Source: Carettochelys insculpta (taxonomy: Eukaryota > Chordata > Testudines > Carettochelyidae). From it: DNA of 64,000 nucleotides. Below the pieces are notes generated by a model, which did not search any database, had not been told where the DNA came from, and saw only the letters and a program-made list of their open reading frames with translations. The stretch covers positions 203,033,501 to 203,097,500 of the forward strand of contig NC_134139.1 in NCBI RefSeq assembly GCF_033958435.1, read 5' to 3'. This document shows, one piece after another, positions 47,994-60,221 of this stretch; the first letter of the stretch is position 1; each line of letters opens with the position of its first letter. A program made the position numbers and the translations under genes.

Positions 47994-48717
47994 TGTGTGT
48001 GTAAAAGAAAATGCAGTCTGAGTTACTGACATGAGATCGATCAGGCTGTGGAATACCCTCCCAAAAGCATGGACGAAAGGTCCCAGAGATGCATTGGACA
48101 ACACCAATAACACACCACCTCATCTCTAGCTTTTATGATTCTATCAGACTAAATTAAAGCATTTTTAAATCTGGAATGTGGGAGAGACCAACTGAAATTA
48201 AGATGCTGGGAACGAAGTCCATATTTTCCAACAACAATAGGAACTTTCTGGTTCATTATTACTAACATTAGACACTGAACATTTATCCTGTTGTGTCACC
48301 TTTCACACAATCAGCATTTTGGTTGAGTGACACTGTCTTGAAAGTGCAGTTGCATTAGGCTGCCCTGGCAAAAATCTAACACCCCATTGAAGAGTAAAGA
48401 TCACATGGCTTTATTCTTTAAGTCATTAGAGAGTGATATTTCTCTCTAACCATGCACACTACAGCCAGAGAGAAACAGGGATCCCAGGAAAGCACTGGGA
48501 ACTTTCCTCCACAGCCACAGACTTGCTATCTTAGCCGGTGTTTTGCAGTCACTAATTACTCTGGATTCAAATTAATGCAGAATAATGACTATCCAAGTAG
48601 CAGCCAGTAGAATCTGTATTTCTGTGGACTTGTGTTTGTTGGGCATTTCCCCCCATTTGTTATTAACGGCTATAATAATGGTGTACTCTTACAGCAGGAC
48701 ATCACAAGACTCACTAA

Positions 48718-49007
48718 GGCTAAGTCTATGTGAGCTGTGATTGACTCCGAGTCGATCTTCCAGGGTTCAATTTTGCGCTTCTGGTAGGGACATGTGAAAT
48801 CAACCTCTCAGGGGTCGCAGCCAAGCCCTGTACTCCTTGAAAGCAGCAAAGAATAACAGAGGTCAAGGGGAGAAACTCTCCTGTCAACCTCCTTCAGTAG
48901 GGATGGCCAAGTAAGCCAAGCGCCAATATGTCAATTCTAGCAACACACTTGCCACAGCTAGAATGCATACCTGCAGTTGAATTACTTTGCCTAGTGTAGA
49001 CATAGCC
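48718..49007 (+). mobile_element. 290-bp DNA element, GGCTAYGTCTACACTAG-type termini
   Basis: Left end GGCTAAGTCTATGTGAGC, right end CTAGTGTAGACATAGCC. The interior includes GATCTTCCAGGGTTCAATTT, CCTGTACTCCTTGAAAGC, CAACCTCCTTCAGTAGGG. Same family as 31449-31747, 43305-43580 and 51999-52290. Confidence 0.75.
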
Positions 49008-49104
49008 TGAGTCAAAGACAAACATCAAAAACCTGAGAAAGCTGCCTCACTGACATGGAGTCTGCAACATCTGAAAGCAGCGATTGTGACAGAATAACAG
49101 GGGA

Positions 49105-49210
49105 AAGACCGTCTTGTGCTCAAAGCACCGGACTGAGTGCCTGGTTATCGGGGTTCAATACTTTGCTCAAACAGATTTAGTGAGTGAACTTGGGCAAATA
49201 AGGTGATACT
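49105..49210 (+). repeat. MIR-like fragment
   Basis: CTCAAAGCACCGGACTGAGTG, GGTTATCGGGGTTCAATACTT and GAACTTGGGCAAATAAG resemble the MIR 5' part in order. Weak. Confidence 0.45.
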
Positions 49211-49357
49211 TACCCTGATTTCATCAAGCTTGTGCTTTGTTACCAAACCTTAACGGTGCCCATAGCAATGCTCAGTAGAACAGCTTTCTGCATTCATGTG
49301 CTGATATAATTAATATAAAAAGCAAACACCAAAAGGCAAATACAGTAGGGAAAAATC

Positions 49358-49547
49358 ATCCTCTGTGATGATTATAAGGGTTTGTAGGTCCTGTTCAAAA
49401 ATTCAGTGCCATTTGATCTATGCCATTAAGATGCTGCACTTAAACTACTTACTACTTTTGAAAGAAATTTAACATCCTAACACTGGAGAGTATTTTGGGC
49501 AAAAGACTGGAGGACAGTCTTTAAAAGGGCAGAGTCAAGTAGGTTGG
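49358..49547. repeat. 190-bp direct repeat, copy A
   Basis: Aligns without gaps to 51687-51876 with eight mismatches by eye (about 96% identity). A looser match (AAAAGCAAAC, AAAAGGCAAAT) precedes both copies. Confidence 0.9.
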
Positions 49548-50271
49548 GGGGACGGGGGGCTTTCTGTTAGAATTTGATGAAGATGGGGCATGTATTTCTT
49601 TTGAGCATCTGTTGAAGATGGAAATGAAAGCCACACCGAATGCTGGAGTAGGTTATCTACATTGCTATAGGCAATGCAAGTATGTGCAAGTCTCTCCTGG
49701 AAATTCTTCTTTTCCTGCTTTTCAGGTTATGGATGTATAAGGTGTGTCCTGCCCCAACCTAACCATCACTAACCACAGGTTTTGTTTACTAATAACGTAT
49801 TTATCCACAAAGGCTACTCACATCAGGTAAAGACTGAACAGAATGTGACCACAGCAGAGTGGCTACTGAGTGGCAACCATCATTTAGAAAGAAGCAGACA
49901 GAACCCCAGCCAATCTTCAGGCCCAGCACTAGGCTCCAGCATGCAGAATTACACATACAAAGAGTCTATATACTCACAGGTTCATTAGCCCTGGTATGAA
50001 ATGAGTTTGGTGGGTCTCAGTCTGGCTCATACAGGACAAATGTCTACATTGCAAAAAGCTTCAAAAATAGCTACTAACTGGAAACCTTGTGGACAATATG
50101 TCAGCACAGTAATGGCCTAGTGTTCTAGTACAGCACCAAGAACCAACCCAGTTCCTCCACCAGCTGGCAATGTAAAATTGGACAGCCACTCAGTGCCTCA
50201 GTTTCCTTGCCTGTCAAGTGCATATAATATTCAGTACCAGTATTTTTGTGCTGTTTAGTTCAAGATCTTTA

Positions 50272-50296
50272 ACACACACACACACACACACACACA
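50272..50296. repeat. (CA)n microsatellite
   Basis: About 12 uninterrupted CA units. Confidence 0.95.
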
Positions 50297-50460
50297 AAAC
50301 CATGCAAATGTTACCATCATTATTATTACAGTATGAATCAGGGAGACTGAATTCCTCAGTTGTCCCTGGACATGGACCCAGCAGCCCACAATGAAGATGC
50401 TTCAGCAAGGTAGCTTCTGAAAGCTCACACCACTATTGGCCTTGCTGAACCTGCTCCGTA

Positions 50461-50831
50461 CAGTAGACACCTCCGCACCCGACTTACACGGGGGATTGCG
50501 TTCCTGCAACCCCCACATAAGTCAGATTTCCCATGCAACTTGGGGGAGCCAGGAACCTGACCCCAGCACCAGCCCTGGCCACTTTCTTGGCTCCAACAAG
50601 TGGGGGGGAGCAGGGGACTAGGCAGAAGCCTGGCTCCTGGCTCCCCTCCACTTGCAGAGCCACAAAACTGACTAGGGCAACGGCCCAGGTCAGTTTCTCT
50701 GCTCCCATCAGTGGGGGCAGCTGAGAGTCTGACTCTGGGCTGCTGTCACTGACAGAAGCCAGGAAACTAACTAGCACAGAGTCACGTTAATCCAAGATAC
50801 ACGCAACTCGAGTGCGTGTGTCTCAGGAGTG
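50461..50831. mobile_element. Tigger-like mariner element
   Basis: Left end CAGTAGACACCTCCG followed by CCGACTTACACGGGGGATTG, then CGTTCCTGCAACCCCCACAT and AAGTCAGATTTCCC, the pattern of a Tigger-type MITE. The right end (GCAACTCGAGTGCGTGTGTC) is a rough inverted match. TA lies on both flanks (50459-50460, 50832-50833). Confidence 0.6.
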
Positions 50832-51686
50832 TACCACAGGTGGAAGCACTCAGTTCAGAGCTATCAATCTGCCACCTCTCACCAATGCTAGATTCACTCA
50901 AATTTTTTACTTGGTTAGAAGCCAACTATATACGTTAATGACCCCAAGAAACTCATTTATACTGTGGTAATGCCTAGAAAGACCAACAAAGAATCAGTGC
51001 CCCATTGGTCTAGAAGATGCTGCACACAGTGCCCCAAAGAGCTTCCCGTCTAAACATATGGATGCGACAGCAAATGAAAAAAAGCAGAGGGAAGATGCTG
51101 ACAACACAATGACCATATCACAGTAATGAATATTTATAAGAGAAAATAATTCCTAATCCACTGCACTATTAAAACACCCACAAATCAGGTCAAGCTTTGT
51201 AGGCAGCATTGTAACAGAAATACTATTATTAAAGATCTGCAAACTGAACCTATCACTATCATATGCCACACAGGAGGGCAGGGGCGTCATTTTTATCTTC
51301 TCCCTTCTGCCAAGAGAATCCCTTTGTCTGCATGGACAGCCTGAGAGTTCATAGTTGCCTATGTAGTATTTCTAAGTGGTAGAGCACACGGTCACAATAA
51401 CCATTAAATAAACTCCCTTATTTTGGTGACCATCACATAGACTGACAGGGGCTATTGGATGGTACCTAAATAATCAACACACTAAATATCCAGGACATGG
51501 AAACAGGAGGATGCAGCCACTGAACTAATGAACACAGAAGTAACAGTGGATCTAAATGCTGATCTCCACAGAGCACTCATGACGTACTGCAGCACAGCAG
51601 GTGCAGAAAAAAGCAAACAGCAAAAAGCAAATCTCTTTTTGCTGGAGATTTACTTGTAATGCGTGTTAGGATGGTTTTCAAGGACA

Positions 51687-51876
51687 ATCCTCTGTGATGA
51701 TTATAAGGGTTTGTAGGTCCTGTTCAAAAGTTCAGTGCCATTTGATCTATGCCATTAAAATGCTGCATTTAAACTACTTACTACTTTCGAAAGAAATTAA
51801 ACATCCTAACACTGGGGAGTATTTTGGACAAAAGACTGGAGGACAGTCTTTAAAAGGGCAGAGTCAAGTAGGCTGG
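51687..51876. repeat. 190-bp direct repeat, copy B
   Basis: Second copy of 49358-49547, same orientation, 2.3 kb away. The differences are single-base substitutions only. Confidence 0.9.
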
Positions 51877-51998
51877 TAGGTCTAAAAGGAAGAAAAAAAA
51901 CCCCACCCTATTTCTGACTATAAAACCATCAGCACCAGGGACTTTTTGACCCCCCTCTTTCCAGAGCTTTCCCTGTTTTGTTTTGTAATGCAAAGCTT

Positions 51999-52290
51999 AG
52001 GGTACAGCCACAATACCACAGAAGATTGACCTGCTCAGGCTTGATCTTCTGGGGTTTGATTTCACATGTGTGTGAAATGATGCTCTCAAGGATGGGTCAA
52101 AGTCAACTCCTGTACTCCTCTCGAGAGGCGAGGAGTAAGGAAGGTTGAAGGGAGAAAAGCTCCCATCAACCTTCTGCCATGTAGACAGACATACAAGTTG
52201 ACAGCAGATAAATCGATTTTAGCCAGCAATTGGCTTAGCTAAAATTGCGCATAACTGGTTGACTTCTATGTCTATTGTAGACATAGCCTA
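51999..52290 (+). mobile_element. About 290-bp DNA element, GGCTAYGTCTACACTAG-type termini
   Basis: Right end ATTGTAGACATAGCCTA; the left end is decayed (TAGGGTACAGCC). The interior TGATCTTCTGGGGTTTGATT, CCTGTACTCCTCTCGAGAGG, TCCCATCAACCTTCTGCC matches 48718-49007. Confidence 0.72.
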
Positions 52291-52962
52291 AATGCCTTCA
52301 CACAAGCAATTTATTAATTTAAAATTTGGGTGAGAAAAAATATCCTGCCTCAAACAAAGACATACATCACAGCAGAGTAGAAGTGCATCATGTCTCAAAG
52401 CGGTAAAAGCCAGTCTACTCTCTTTAGTTGGCTCGGGGATTATTTCACCTGGAACAACATGTTCAGTCCTAGGCACACCTCACTATCAGAAAGATATTGA
52501 TAAATGGAGAGAAGTTCAGAAAAAGTGGCAAAATCATTGGGGTTGGATTTGTGAGGGAAAATTAAATAAGCTTAATGTGTATGTAGTACTGTGGGTAAGT
52601 GAGGATATAAAACAATCAGCAAAACATTTGAAGGCTGTAAATACCAAGGAGGCGGAAGACTCATTGATGGCAGGAGAAGAAAGAGTGCAAGGAATGGTGA
52701 AGGGGTTGAATTAAAAATGGGAAAAATCAGAGTAAATTGGGAGACACGTCCTGACTCCATTAGCCTGTGGAACAGTATCCCAAGGGTAACAATGGAGGCC
52801 CCACCAGTTGAGAATTAGTAGCATTCTGCAAATAGGACCTAGAAGCCTGACTGAAGGCCAAACACTACCTTTGTACTATGCCAATTATTGTACAAATCTC
52901 TTACAAAAAGATGCCCCGACCCCAAGATAGCGTACAGTCTAAGCAAGCAACTAAATACCACC

Positions 52963-53270
52963 ACATGAATCTCTCTTGTCCGGCACTCTGTGGTATGGCA
53001 ACATCTGAGATCCGGCATGACTTTAGTTAGCGGGTTTTCTGCTTATCAAGTTCCTGCATACCCCTCTTCCCTTGCAAAGTGCTGGGCCAGGGCCAGAAAC
53101 AGAACCCCAGGGTTGGTGAACGGGACCCTGGGTGGCAGCAGACAGGCCAGTGGCCTCCATTTGGGGTGGACATTGGAGCCCCCAGGCCACGGTTAACCTG
53201 TGATCAAGCAAATTCTCTAGTTCAGCACTAGTCTGGTCCCCAGGGTGCCAGACTATAGAGGCTGAACCTG
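52963..53270. mobile_element. Tigger-like element, second copy
   Basis: The left side TGAATCTCTCTTGTCCGGCA and the right side (inverted) CAGGTTCAGCCTCTATAGTC pair as termini. Related to 3440-3738 by the CTCTCTnGTCCGGCA word. No coding capacity. Confidence 0.65.
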
Positions 53271-53406
53271 AATATAACTTTTTTTTATCATGTTGTGTGT
53301 TCAAAATACTGCATAGACATTAATCACTGAAGCACAGGACTGGAAGGGATGGCACAGGGTCATAAAGTCCAGTCTCCTGCACTCATGGACCAAGCACCAT
53401 CTAGAT

Positions 53407-53748
53407 TAGCGTTTCTTAAACTATGTTCTGTGGAACACAGGTGTTCCGAGAATAACTCACAAATGGGTGTCAAGTGTTTGACTCTTTTTTGATATCATAC
53501 ACTGATGGTCTATATTTTCTGTTATTAAAACCAGGTAACACTGTTACTTCTTCATTGCTACGATACCTGATTAAATTACTTCATTTTGGTTTTGCTGTGT
53601 ATGTGGTTGTTTGGTGGGTTTTTGCTTGATTGGTTGGGTTTTTTTTTTGGTTTTTTTTTTGAGGGGGAGAAAATTTTCATAGGTGTTCCACATAAAAAAT
53701 ATACTATTGTGTGGTGTTCTGTGGCCTCAGAAAGTTTAAGAACTGTTG
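53407..53748. mobile_element. hAT-type element 1 of an abutting pair
   Basis: 342 bp. Termini TAGCGTTTCTTAAACT and (inverted) CAACAGTTCTTAAACT. Flanked by ATCTAGAT (53399-53406) and ATGTAGAT (53749-53756). The interior has a T/G-rich low-complexity tract (53590-53670). Confidence 0.7.
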
Positions 53749-53756
53749 ATGTAGAT

Positions 53757-54511
53757 CATGGTTTCCCAAACTGGGGATGCGCCTCCCCCTGGAGGGGCAT
53801 GAACAAATTCCAGGGGGAGAACAAGGTGACCCAGCTCCCCCGCAGTCACACCCCGCACCCCAGGAAACAGCTGGCCTTTGCTTACAGCTCTCGGCCCCCG
53901 CCATTTTACATGGACGACCCGGCACAGCTGCTATAAGAAGCAGGCAGCTGGCGAAGACCCACGTGGAGCGAGCTGCCTCCTACAAAGGTAAGTGAGTATG
54001 GGTGGAGGAGGAGGATGGGGTTAGATGGGGAGTGGGGAGTGCCTTGCTTTGGGGGAGGGGCTCCAGCGGGCAGCTTGTGGGGCTTGGGTAGCTAGCCCTG
54101 GCAATGCCGGGCTTGGGCCAGGAGGGTCAGGCGGCCAGCCTGTGGCTTGCAGAGCTCGGGCAGCTTGCTGGCTGGTGGGCACCTGGCCGGCTGGTGGGCA
54201 CCTGGCCTTGGCAGCGCATGGCTCGGTTGGCTTAGGCAGGTGACTTGCATGGGCAGCTCTGGCAGCTGGCATGGGGCTCAGGCAGTTGGCCAGCTGGGGT
54301 TTTTCCAGGTACCTGCAAGGGGCCAAGAAAAATTATTTGTGCTCATTTTTAATTTTTAATAACATTTATATATCAAGTTTTTGTGTTTATTTTAAATTAC
54401 AAATTGAATTCTTTTATTAAAGGGGGGTTTGGATGATGGTAAAGAAGATGGGGGTAAAGGTTTCTCAAAATCAAAAGTGGGGCAAGATGCCTAAAAGCTT
54501 GGGAACCACTG
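53757..54511. mobile_element. hAT-type element 2 of an abutting pair
   Basis: 755 bp. Termini CATGGTTTCCCAAACTGGGG and (inverted) CAGTGGTTCCCAAGCTTTT. Flanked by ATGTAGAT (53749-53756, shared with element 1) and CTCTAGAT (54512-54519). The interior carries GGCAGCT / GGCTCGG repeats near 54.1-54.3 kb; frames across it are not genes. Confidence 0.72.
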
Positions 54512-54548
54512 CTCTAGATCATCCCTTATAGTTATTCATCTACAAATT

Positions 54549-54690
54549 AGTAACAGAGAGGAAGCCGTGCTAGTCTATACGCTATCAAAACAAAAAGCAG
54601 TCAAGTAGCACTTTAAAGACTAGCAAAATAGTTTATTAGGTGAGCTTTCGTGGGACAGACCCACTTCTTCAGACCATACCCAGATCTACA
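54549..54690 (+). repeat. Interspersed repeat, 'TTTAAAGACTAGCAAAATA' family
   Basis: GTAACAGAGAGGAAGCCGTG, CTAGTCTATACGCTATCAAA, GTAGCACTTTAAAGACTAGC, GAGCTTTCGTGGGACAGACC, CACTTCTTCAGACC. The most complete single copy of this family in the window. Confidence 0.7.
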
Positions 54691-54724
54691 AATTAGTTTG
54701 TCCTAATCCTCACAACACCAATCT

Positions 54725-54890
54725 GAGGTAGGTGGGTAAATATGTCAGCCATTTTTCCAATGAGGAAACTGGGGCATCTAAAGGTAAAGTGACTTGCCCA
54801 AGAACACAAAGTCAGTCAGCTGAAGAACTTGGACTAGAACTCAGCACTTCCTGATTCTCCACCCTGCGCTCATCCCTAAAGACCATGCTG
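54725..54890 (-). repeat. MIR/CORE-SINE-like repeat, reverse
   Basis: CCAATGAGGAAACTGGGGCA, AAAGTGACTTGCCCAAGAAC, GACTAGAACTCAGCACTTCC, TGATTCTCCACCCTGCGCTC: the reversed MIR core in good order. Confidence 0.8.
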
Positions 54891-55225
54891 TCTTTGCTGG
54901 CCTTTTTGAAGTAACACGGATAAATCACTACAAAATGTACAACTTCTACCATACAGCAAAGCATGGCCTTAATGTCATTAAGTCATCTCTTCTCCTCCAG
55001 GCTGATTTGCAAAATAAACACCGATTAAACAACAGAAGCAGGATCCTCTTGGATGTTCATCCTACCCGTCTAGGCCAGGTTTAAAGATCACTATCTCAAG
55101 TATTAACACCTTATCTATCAAGCTGACTTAAGGAGAAGTGGCTTCGATCTGTGTGATGGACCTTGACTGGGTTGTTCTACAATTGGTAAGTGCAGCAGTG
55201 ATATCTTTCATGAGTCCATCACAAT

Positions 55226-55576
55226 GGCTACGTCTACACTAGCCAAAAACTTCAAAATTGCCATGCAAATGGCCAGTTCGAAGTTTACTAATGAAGCACT
55301 GAAATACATATTCAGCGCCTTATTAGCATGCGGGCAGCCGCAGCACTTTGAAATTGACTCGGCTCACCGCCGTGCAACTTGCCCAGACGGGGCTCCTTTT
55401 CGAAAGGACCCCCGTCTGGATGAGCTGCGCGGTGGCGAGCCGCGTCAATTTCGAAGTGCCGCGGCCACCCACGTGCTAATGAGGTGCTGAATAGGTACTT
55501 CAGCGCTTCATTAGTAAACTTCGAAATGGCCATTTGCATGGCCATTTTGAAGTTTTCGGCTAGTGTAGACACGGCC
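55226..55576. mobile_element. Near-complete 351-bp palindromic (foldback) DNA element
   Basis: Starts GGCTACGTCTACACTAGCC and ends with the inverted form GGCTAGTGTAGACACGGCC. Inverted similarity runs almost unbroken to a centre at the TCGA near 55401 (flanked by CTTT and AAAGG). Examples of paired words: GCCATGCAAATGGCC against GGCCATTTGCATGGCC, and CCAGACGG against CCGTCTGG. TTCGAA recurs five times or so. Confidence 0.85.
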
Positions 55577-56864
55577 AGTGACTTCTGGGAGCCTTCCCAC
55601 AAAGCCCTAAGCAATGCAACTAGCATTCATCATATGGCTACAAATTCATCCAACTAAAATCTCCCCAAGACCAAATCTTAATACAAGTTTCCTAAATTCC
55701 AGGGGATGGAAGCTCCAGACTTCAGAATCAATCCCTGCTCTGCTGTGTCCATACGTGCCCACAACAGCAAGTCTATTAAAATATTATTTTCAACAAAGAC
55801 ACTTGGATTCAATTATTTTTTCCCTTTTGCTCCAATGCTATGTGCAACCCAAATGACGGCCGTGAGCTTTTGTTCTCGTCCCTGTTCAGAAGACTTTCCT
55901 CAAGTGCTACTGGAGGCCTGAGAAGCAGCATTCAGAACATTTCACAAACTCAAAATGTAAAAAATTTTGTGGGACAAAAGGGGTGCTGAAAAATTAACTT
56001 TCTGGGCCCTTCCTGGGCTGCATTTATTGCTGTCTTGGCAGATGAATTTCAGGTTGTTGCCACAGCCGCAAACTACTTGTTCTGCCAACTGTACATTACT
56101 AACATTGGAAAGTGTCCAAACCTAGGAATCTTTTCTAAAAGCATTTGCTTCATACTTTAAATAACAGCCGCCAGGCGTGCTGGGGGATGGGGAGGGGGGG
56201 GAGGGCTTAGCTAACGTATGTGATACATTTATGAGATTTCCTGCCTCTTTCTGCCTCCTCCACCATTTTGTGGGACAAAAAATAGTAAGATCCTGCAGAG
56301 AAAGAGAGAGAGACAAAGATGATTTTGGGGAGGAAGATCTGAGGAGATGTGATCTCTAAATCTTCAGGAGAGGCACTCTCTTAAAGGCTGACAGTGGGGA
56401 AAACTTTCACTAGCGAGTGAACACTTGGCAACAAGAGGCTGAATTGTAGATTGTTTCCATTCATTATGAGTTTACACCTGCTGGCTCCCATAACTTCATA
56501 ATTTGCAGAGAACTCTGGTATGTGCTCTGCACTCTGTACAGGCTTGCACTCAGGAATTTTCTCACCAAATGTAAAGGGATTTTGCCCCCTACTTTTTAAT
56601 TTAGAGTGCCTCTGCTGTTCTTATTGCAGGTTCACAGTAACAATTGATAGGAAAAGGAGAAATGTGCTCCCCACCAGGCAGATTATTTTAGTTTGCTTGG
56701 ACTTTTTTTTTTTTAAATTAAAATTGCAACAATAAAAATGTATTATTGTTTATAACTTTCTCTGTTAGTGCTGTGCTGTTCACTAAAAATTCCAACTGCA
56801 CCGAGAATTCTGCCATAGTCTGGTCATTGCTGGCACAAGGGTTAAATTCCACAAGTGGGCTTCC

Positions 56865-57210
56865 AAGGGTTATAAGGAAGAGGGCGAAAAATTGTTCTCC
56901 TGGCCTCTGAGGATAGGACAAGAAGCAATGGGCTTAAACTGCAGCAAGGGAGGTTTAGGCTGGACATTAGGAAAAACTTCCTGTCAGGGTGGTTAAACGC
57001 TGAAATAAATTGCATAGGGAGGCTGTGGAATCTCCATCACTGGAGATACTTAATCGCAGGTTAGACAGACAGCTACCAGGGATGATCTAGATCCTGATGA
57101 TCTTGGTCCTGATCCTGATGATCTTGGTCCTGCTGGGAGGACAGGGGACTGGACTTTATGACCTCTTGAGGTCTGTTCCAGTTCTAGTGTTCTCCAATTC
57201 TATGATTCCT
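56865..57210 (+). mobile_element. CR1 LINE 3' end
   Basis: CTGCAGCAAGGGAGGTTTAGG, TGGACATTAGGAAAAACTTC, GGAGGCTGTGGAATCTCCATC, GACTTTATGACCTCTTGAGG, ending TTCTATGATTCC. It carries a short internal duplication (GATGATCTTGGTCCTGATCC, 57095-57130). Confidence 0.87.
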
Positions 57211-57214
57211 AACA

Positions 57215-57314
57215 GACAGGCAACAGGATGCTCAGATGATCTTTTAGGTGCATGTTTGTTGGTTTGTTTGTTTTTTTAAGTCTGGCTTGCTCATCTCGCC
57301 CACACACAATCCCT

Positions 57315-57345
<31 letters not shown>

Positions 57346-59300
57346 GAGAGAGATGTGTGTAACACAAGCCAGACTTGATATACCTACGTGTCCATCTGAA
57401 CACCTGCATCTGGGATTTGGATTTGGAATTCTTGTGTTAATGAACACCTGTTGCAGTGCCTTAGGAGCAGCAGGACAGGAATAAAGAGCGCATAACAAAC
57501 TAACACATTCTCTCTCTCTCACACACACGTGGGTGTTGTAAAACTAATTAATTCCTTATTGTCATCCCACTGCCAAGTGGGTACATGCCACTTGGGTGTC
57601 TGATACCACAAATATGCAGCTTTTCATTCAGGAGAGCGTGCACGCACACTCACTGAGCTGCACCATGCTTACAGACGTCTTAGACGTCATCTGTCCTACA
57701 CATTAAGCTGCTGATGTGACTCATGAACCCCATGTAGGCCTTGCCCCATTTTGTTGTCAAATGCTCCAGTGTGTAATACAAGCATCAAGTCTCATTCCCA
57801 TCTCTATCCCCACGGCGTTAACCATGTCCTGGCTGCTATTGCCTAGCTGGGGACCAAGGGCTGTACTTGTGAAAGCTGGGACTGCGCTTCTGAGTGCTGT
57901 CATGGGTCACACTAGATGTGCTCACAAGATGCACATGACCCTTTTCCTCAGGCAGATCTTTGGCTTTCCTTGCTCTAAACAGATCACCACCCAAGTCCTC
58001 TGGCTCTGCAGTAGATGGTTACAAAGCAAAACCAGAACCTAAGCAATCAGCTGACACTAACTGAGTCTTTGACTGGGGCTATATGAAAATAAAGCCAAGA
58101 GAAGATTTGACAGGAGGGAAGAAAACAAACAGCATGCATGTAACATTTAGTACAAATGCAATTATCGAAGAAACTTCTCTTGACAAGAGTGCAAATATAC
58201 CAACATTTCAGCATCTCTCAATCACCTTCTCATCCTGAATGCCCCTGTAACGAAACACTAAGAAAATGAAGAGAGGAAATTTTATTTCTTCAGCCGTGTG
58301 GTGGAGTACCAAATAAGTTGGTAATACAGAGCAGAGCTCAAGGAACAATATTTTAAGTAGTGCTTGTCCTAGTTAATGTTCAGCCCTGCTGTGCAATGTC
58401 AAGAAAACTAATGAATATTGAAGTGCCATTAACTAAGAACCTCTTAAGTACTTACCCACTATGAAATTCTTTTCAGATTTCAGCCATGATGTAAATGAAA
58501 TCTGAAAAGAATCTCCCTGTTTCTTCACAACGACCCTGCAGCTAAGTAACACACAAAACAGTTAAACAGAGATGTTTCACAACTGCCCCCTCCCCTGTTA
58601 ACTCTAGGGAGTTAGTGGTCTGCATTTCCATTCCTAAAATAATAGTGAGGTGGATCCATGCCAATCACTCCAGCACATATAGCCTAAAATGATGTATTGG
58701 CTGAAGCACCAAATAGGACTGAAGTTAGTGCTCACGCATACGTAAGCCAAACATGGTGGTTATGAAATCTTTAACATCTGTTAGAAGGCAACATAATTCA
58801 TTTCTGAAAACATCCAGCTTTAGCACTGGCAAAAGGAATTGGCTCAAGCACAGGCAAGCCTATCTTACAAATGGGTACAGGGGCATCACAAGGATGATGT
58901 GATGGCTACCCTAATAGGGTGCCTCCAGGGATAAATCCATGAGCTAGTAGTGAATGAGCACAGCTGTGGACTATATCTGCTGCAGACTGAGGCAGAAGGA
59001 CACCATTCTCACTTGTAGGTTCTATATGCAGCACCTATGCCTGGTTTCCTAAACCCTCTGGATTTACATGGAAATCTGCACAGCTCCTAAAGAATACATC
59101 CGTGTCTTTCATCTGAGGATCCTAAAGAGCATTTAAAAAATAAACTTGGCCTCACAAAGGTGAAGGACAGAAGAATTACTTCTGTAAAGAAAAATGGCTT
59201 CAAATGAAGGGGCGGTGGATCTTTCTCAGCCAGAAACGATAGTTCTCTTCATTTTGTTTATCGTGCTCAGACGCATCAGTAATGGATGGATTGGTAATGC
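57215..59300. other. Intron stretch, nothing recognised beyond a microsatellite
   Basis: A short inverted pair TTCTTTTCAGATTTCA / TGAAATCTGAAAAGAA (58469-58511) is the only structure noted. Confidence 0.5.
57316..57342. repeat. (TACA)n microsatellite
   Basis: Six to seven ATAC units followed by ATATAGAGAGAG. Confidence 0.95.
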
Positions 59301-59309
59301 TTAGATTCA

Positions 59310-59430
59310 TTTTGCAGATGGGAAACCCTGTAAGATGAAGTTAAAATACGGAAAAGCGGGGCAGAAAACCGAGATCTCCCGACTCCCAGTCCTATGCTGT
59401 AACAAGTAAATCACTGTCCCATAGCCCAGA
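59310..59430 (-). repeat. MIR-like repeat, reverse
   Basis: TTTTGCAGATGGGAAACCCTG, then CCGAGATCTCCCGACTCCCAG and CTGTAACAAGTAAATCACTG follow the reversed MIR order. Confidence 0.6.
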
Positions 59431-60221
59431 AACCCTTGGGATGCTAAGCAAAAATTTCATTTATTGGCAAACTGACCTAGAAACACCCCCTTTTTTCTTT
59501 AAAGCCTATCTCAGGTGGAAAGCTTGGGGAAAGCATTTTCTTCAGAGAAGCATTATGAATGTCTCTTTCCTCTTTTGAAACAACTAGGGAAACTAACACA
59601 AAGTTGGTCTATAAAGACGGTACTGTGTCTCCTTGCTTCAAGTTACATAGGAAAGTTGCCTGATCTAGCAACACAAGCACAAGACTGGGAGCTGGGAAAA
59701 TATTTCTAAAATCTAAAACCAGCTCCAAAAGCCAGACCCTCAGCCTCTCACCCTATCTGGGGCGTTTACTGAATATGTACCTACCTCACAGTGACATCAG
59801 AGAGTCATTAGCTAACATGCCTAATTCTGTAAACTTCACAGTCCTGTTCAAATTAATGGGAATACTCCTAAGAGGAAGGAGGACTCTTAAGACCTGAAAC
59901 TGAACTCAGTGCTGGTAAAGCACTTCCAGGATAAAGCAGATAACTTCTCAGCACTAGAGTGTGCAGATGTATAGTGCTTACTGGCTCACTCTGGAAATGA
60001 AGACATCATCACAAACAGAATATTATGACTTCAAGTAATACTCCTCAAGACCAAATTATTCCTTCTTTCAGGGAAATGACTTACAAGTGGGAGAAGAAAA
60101 ACTATATGGAAGAGCATTGCCTCTCGTTTCATGGTTATTTTTTGCAACTTAATCGATGCAGCAGAGGCAACCAGAGAATGGCCTGCTGATCAGGCTCACC
60201 ACCCCAGAAATCAAGGCTTAC

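Noticed and set aside
54025..54243. Glycine/alanine-rich frames near 54.0-54.3 kb
   Set aside because: Product of GGCAGCT / CTGGC repeats inside a hAT element.
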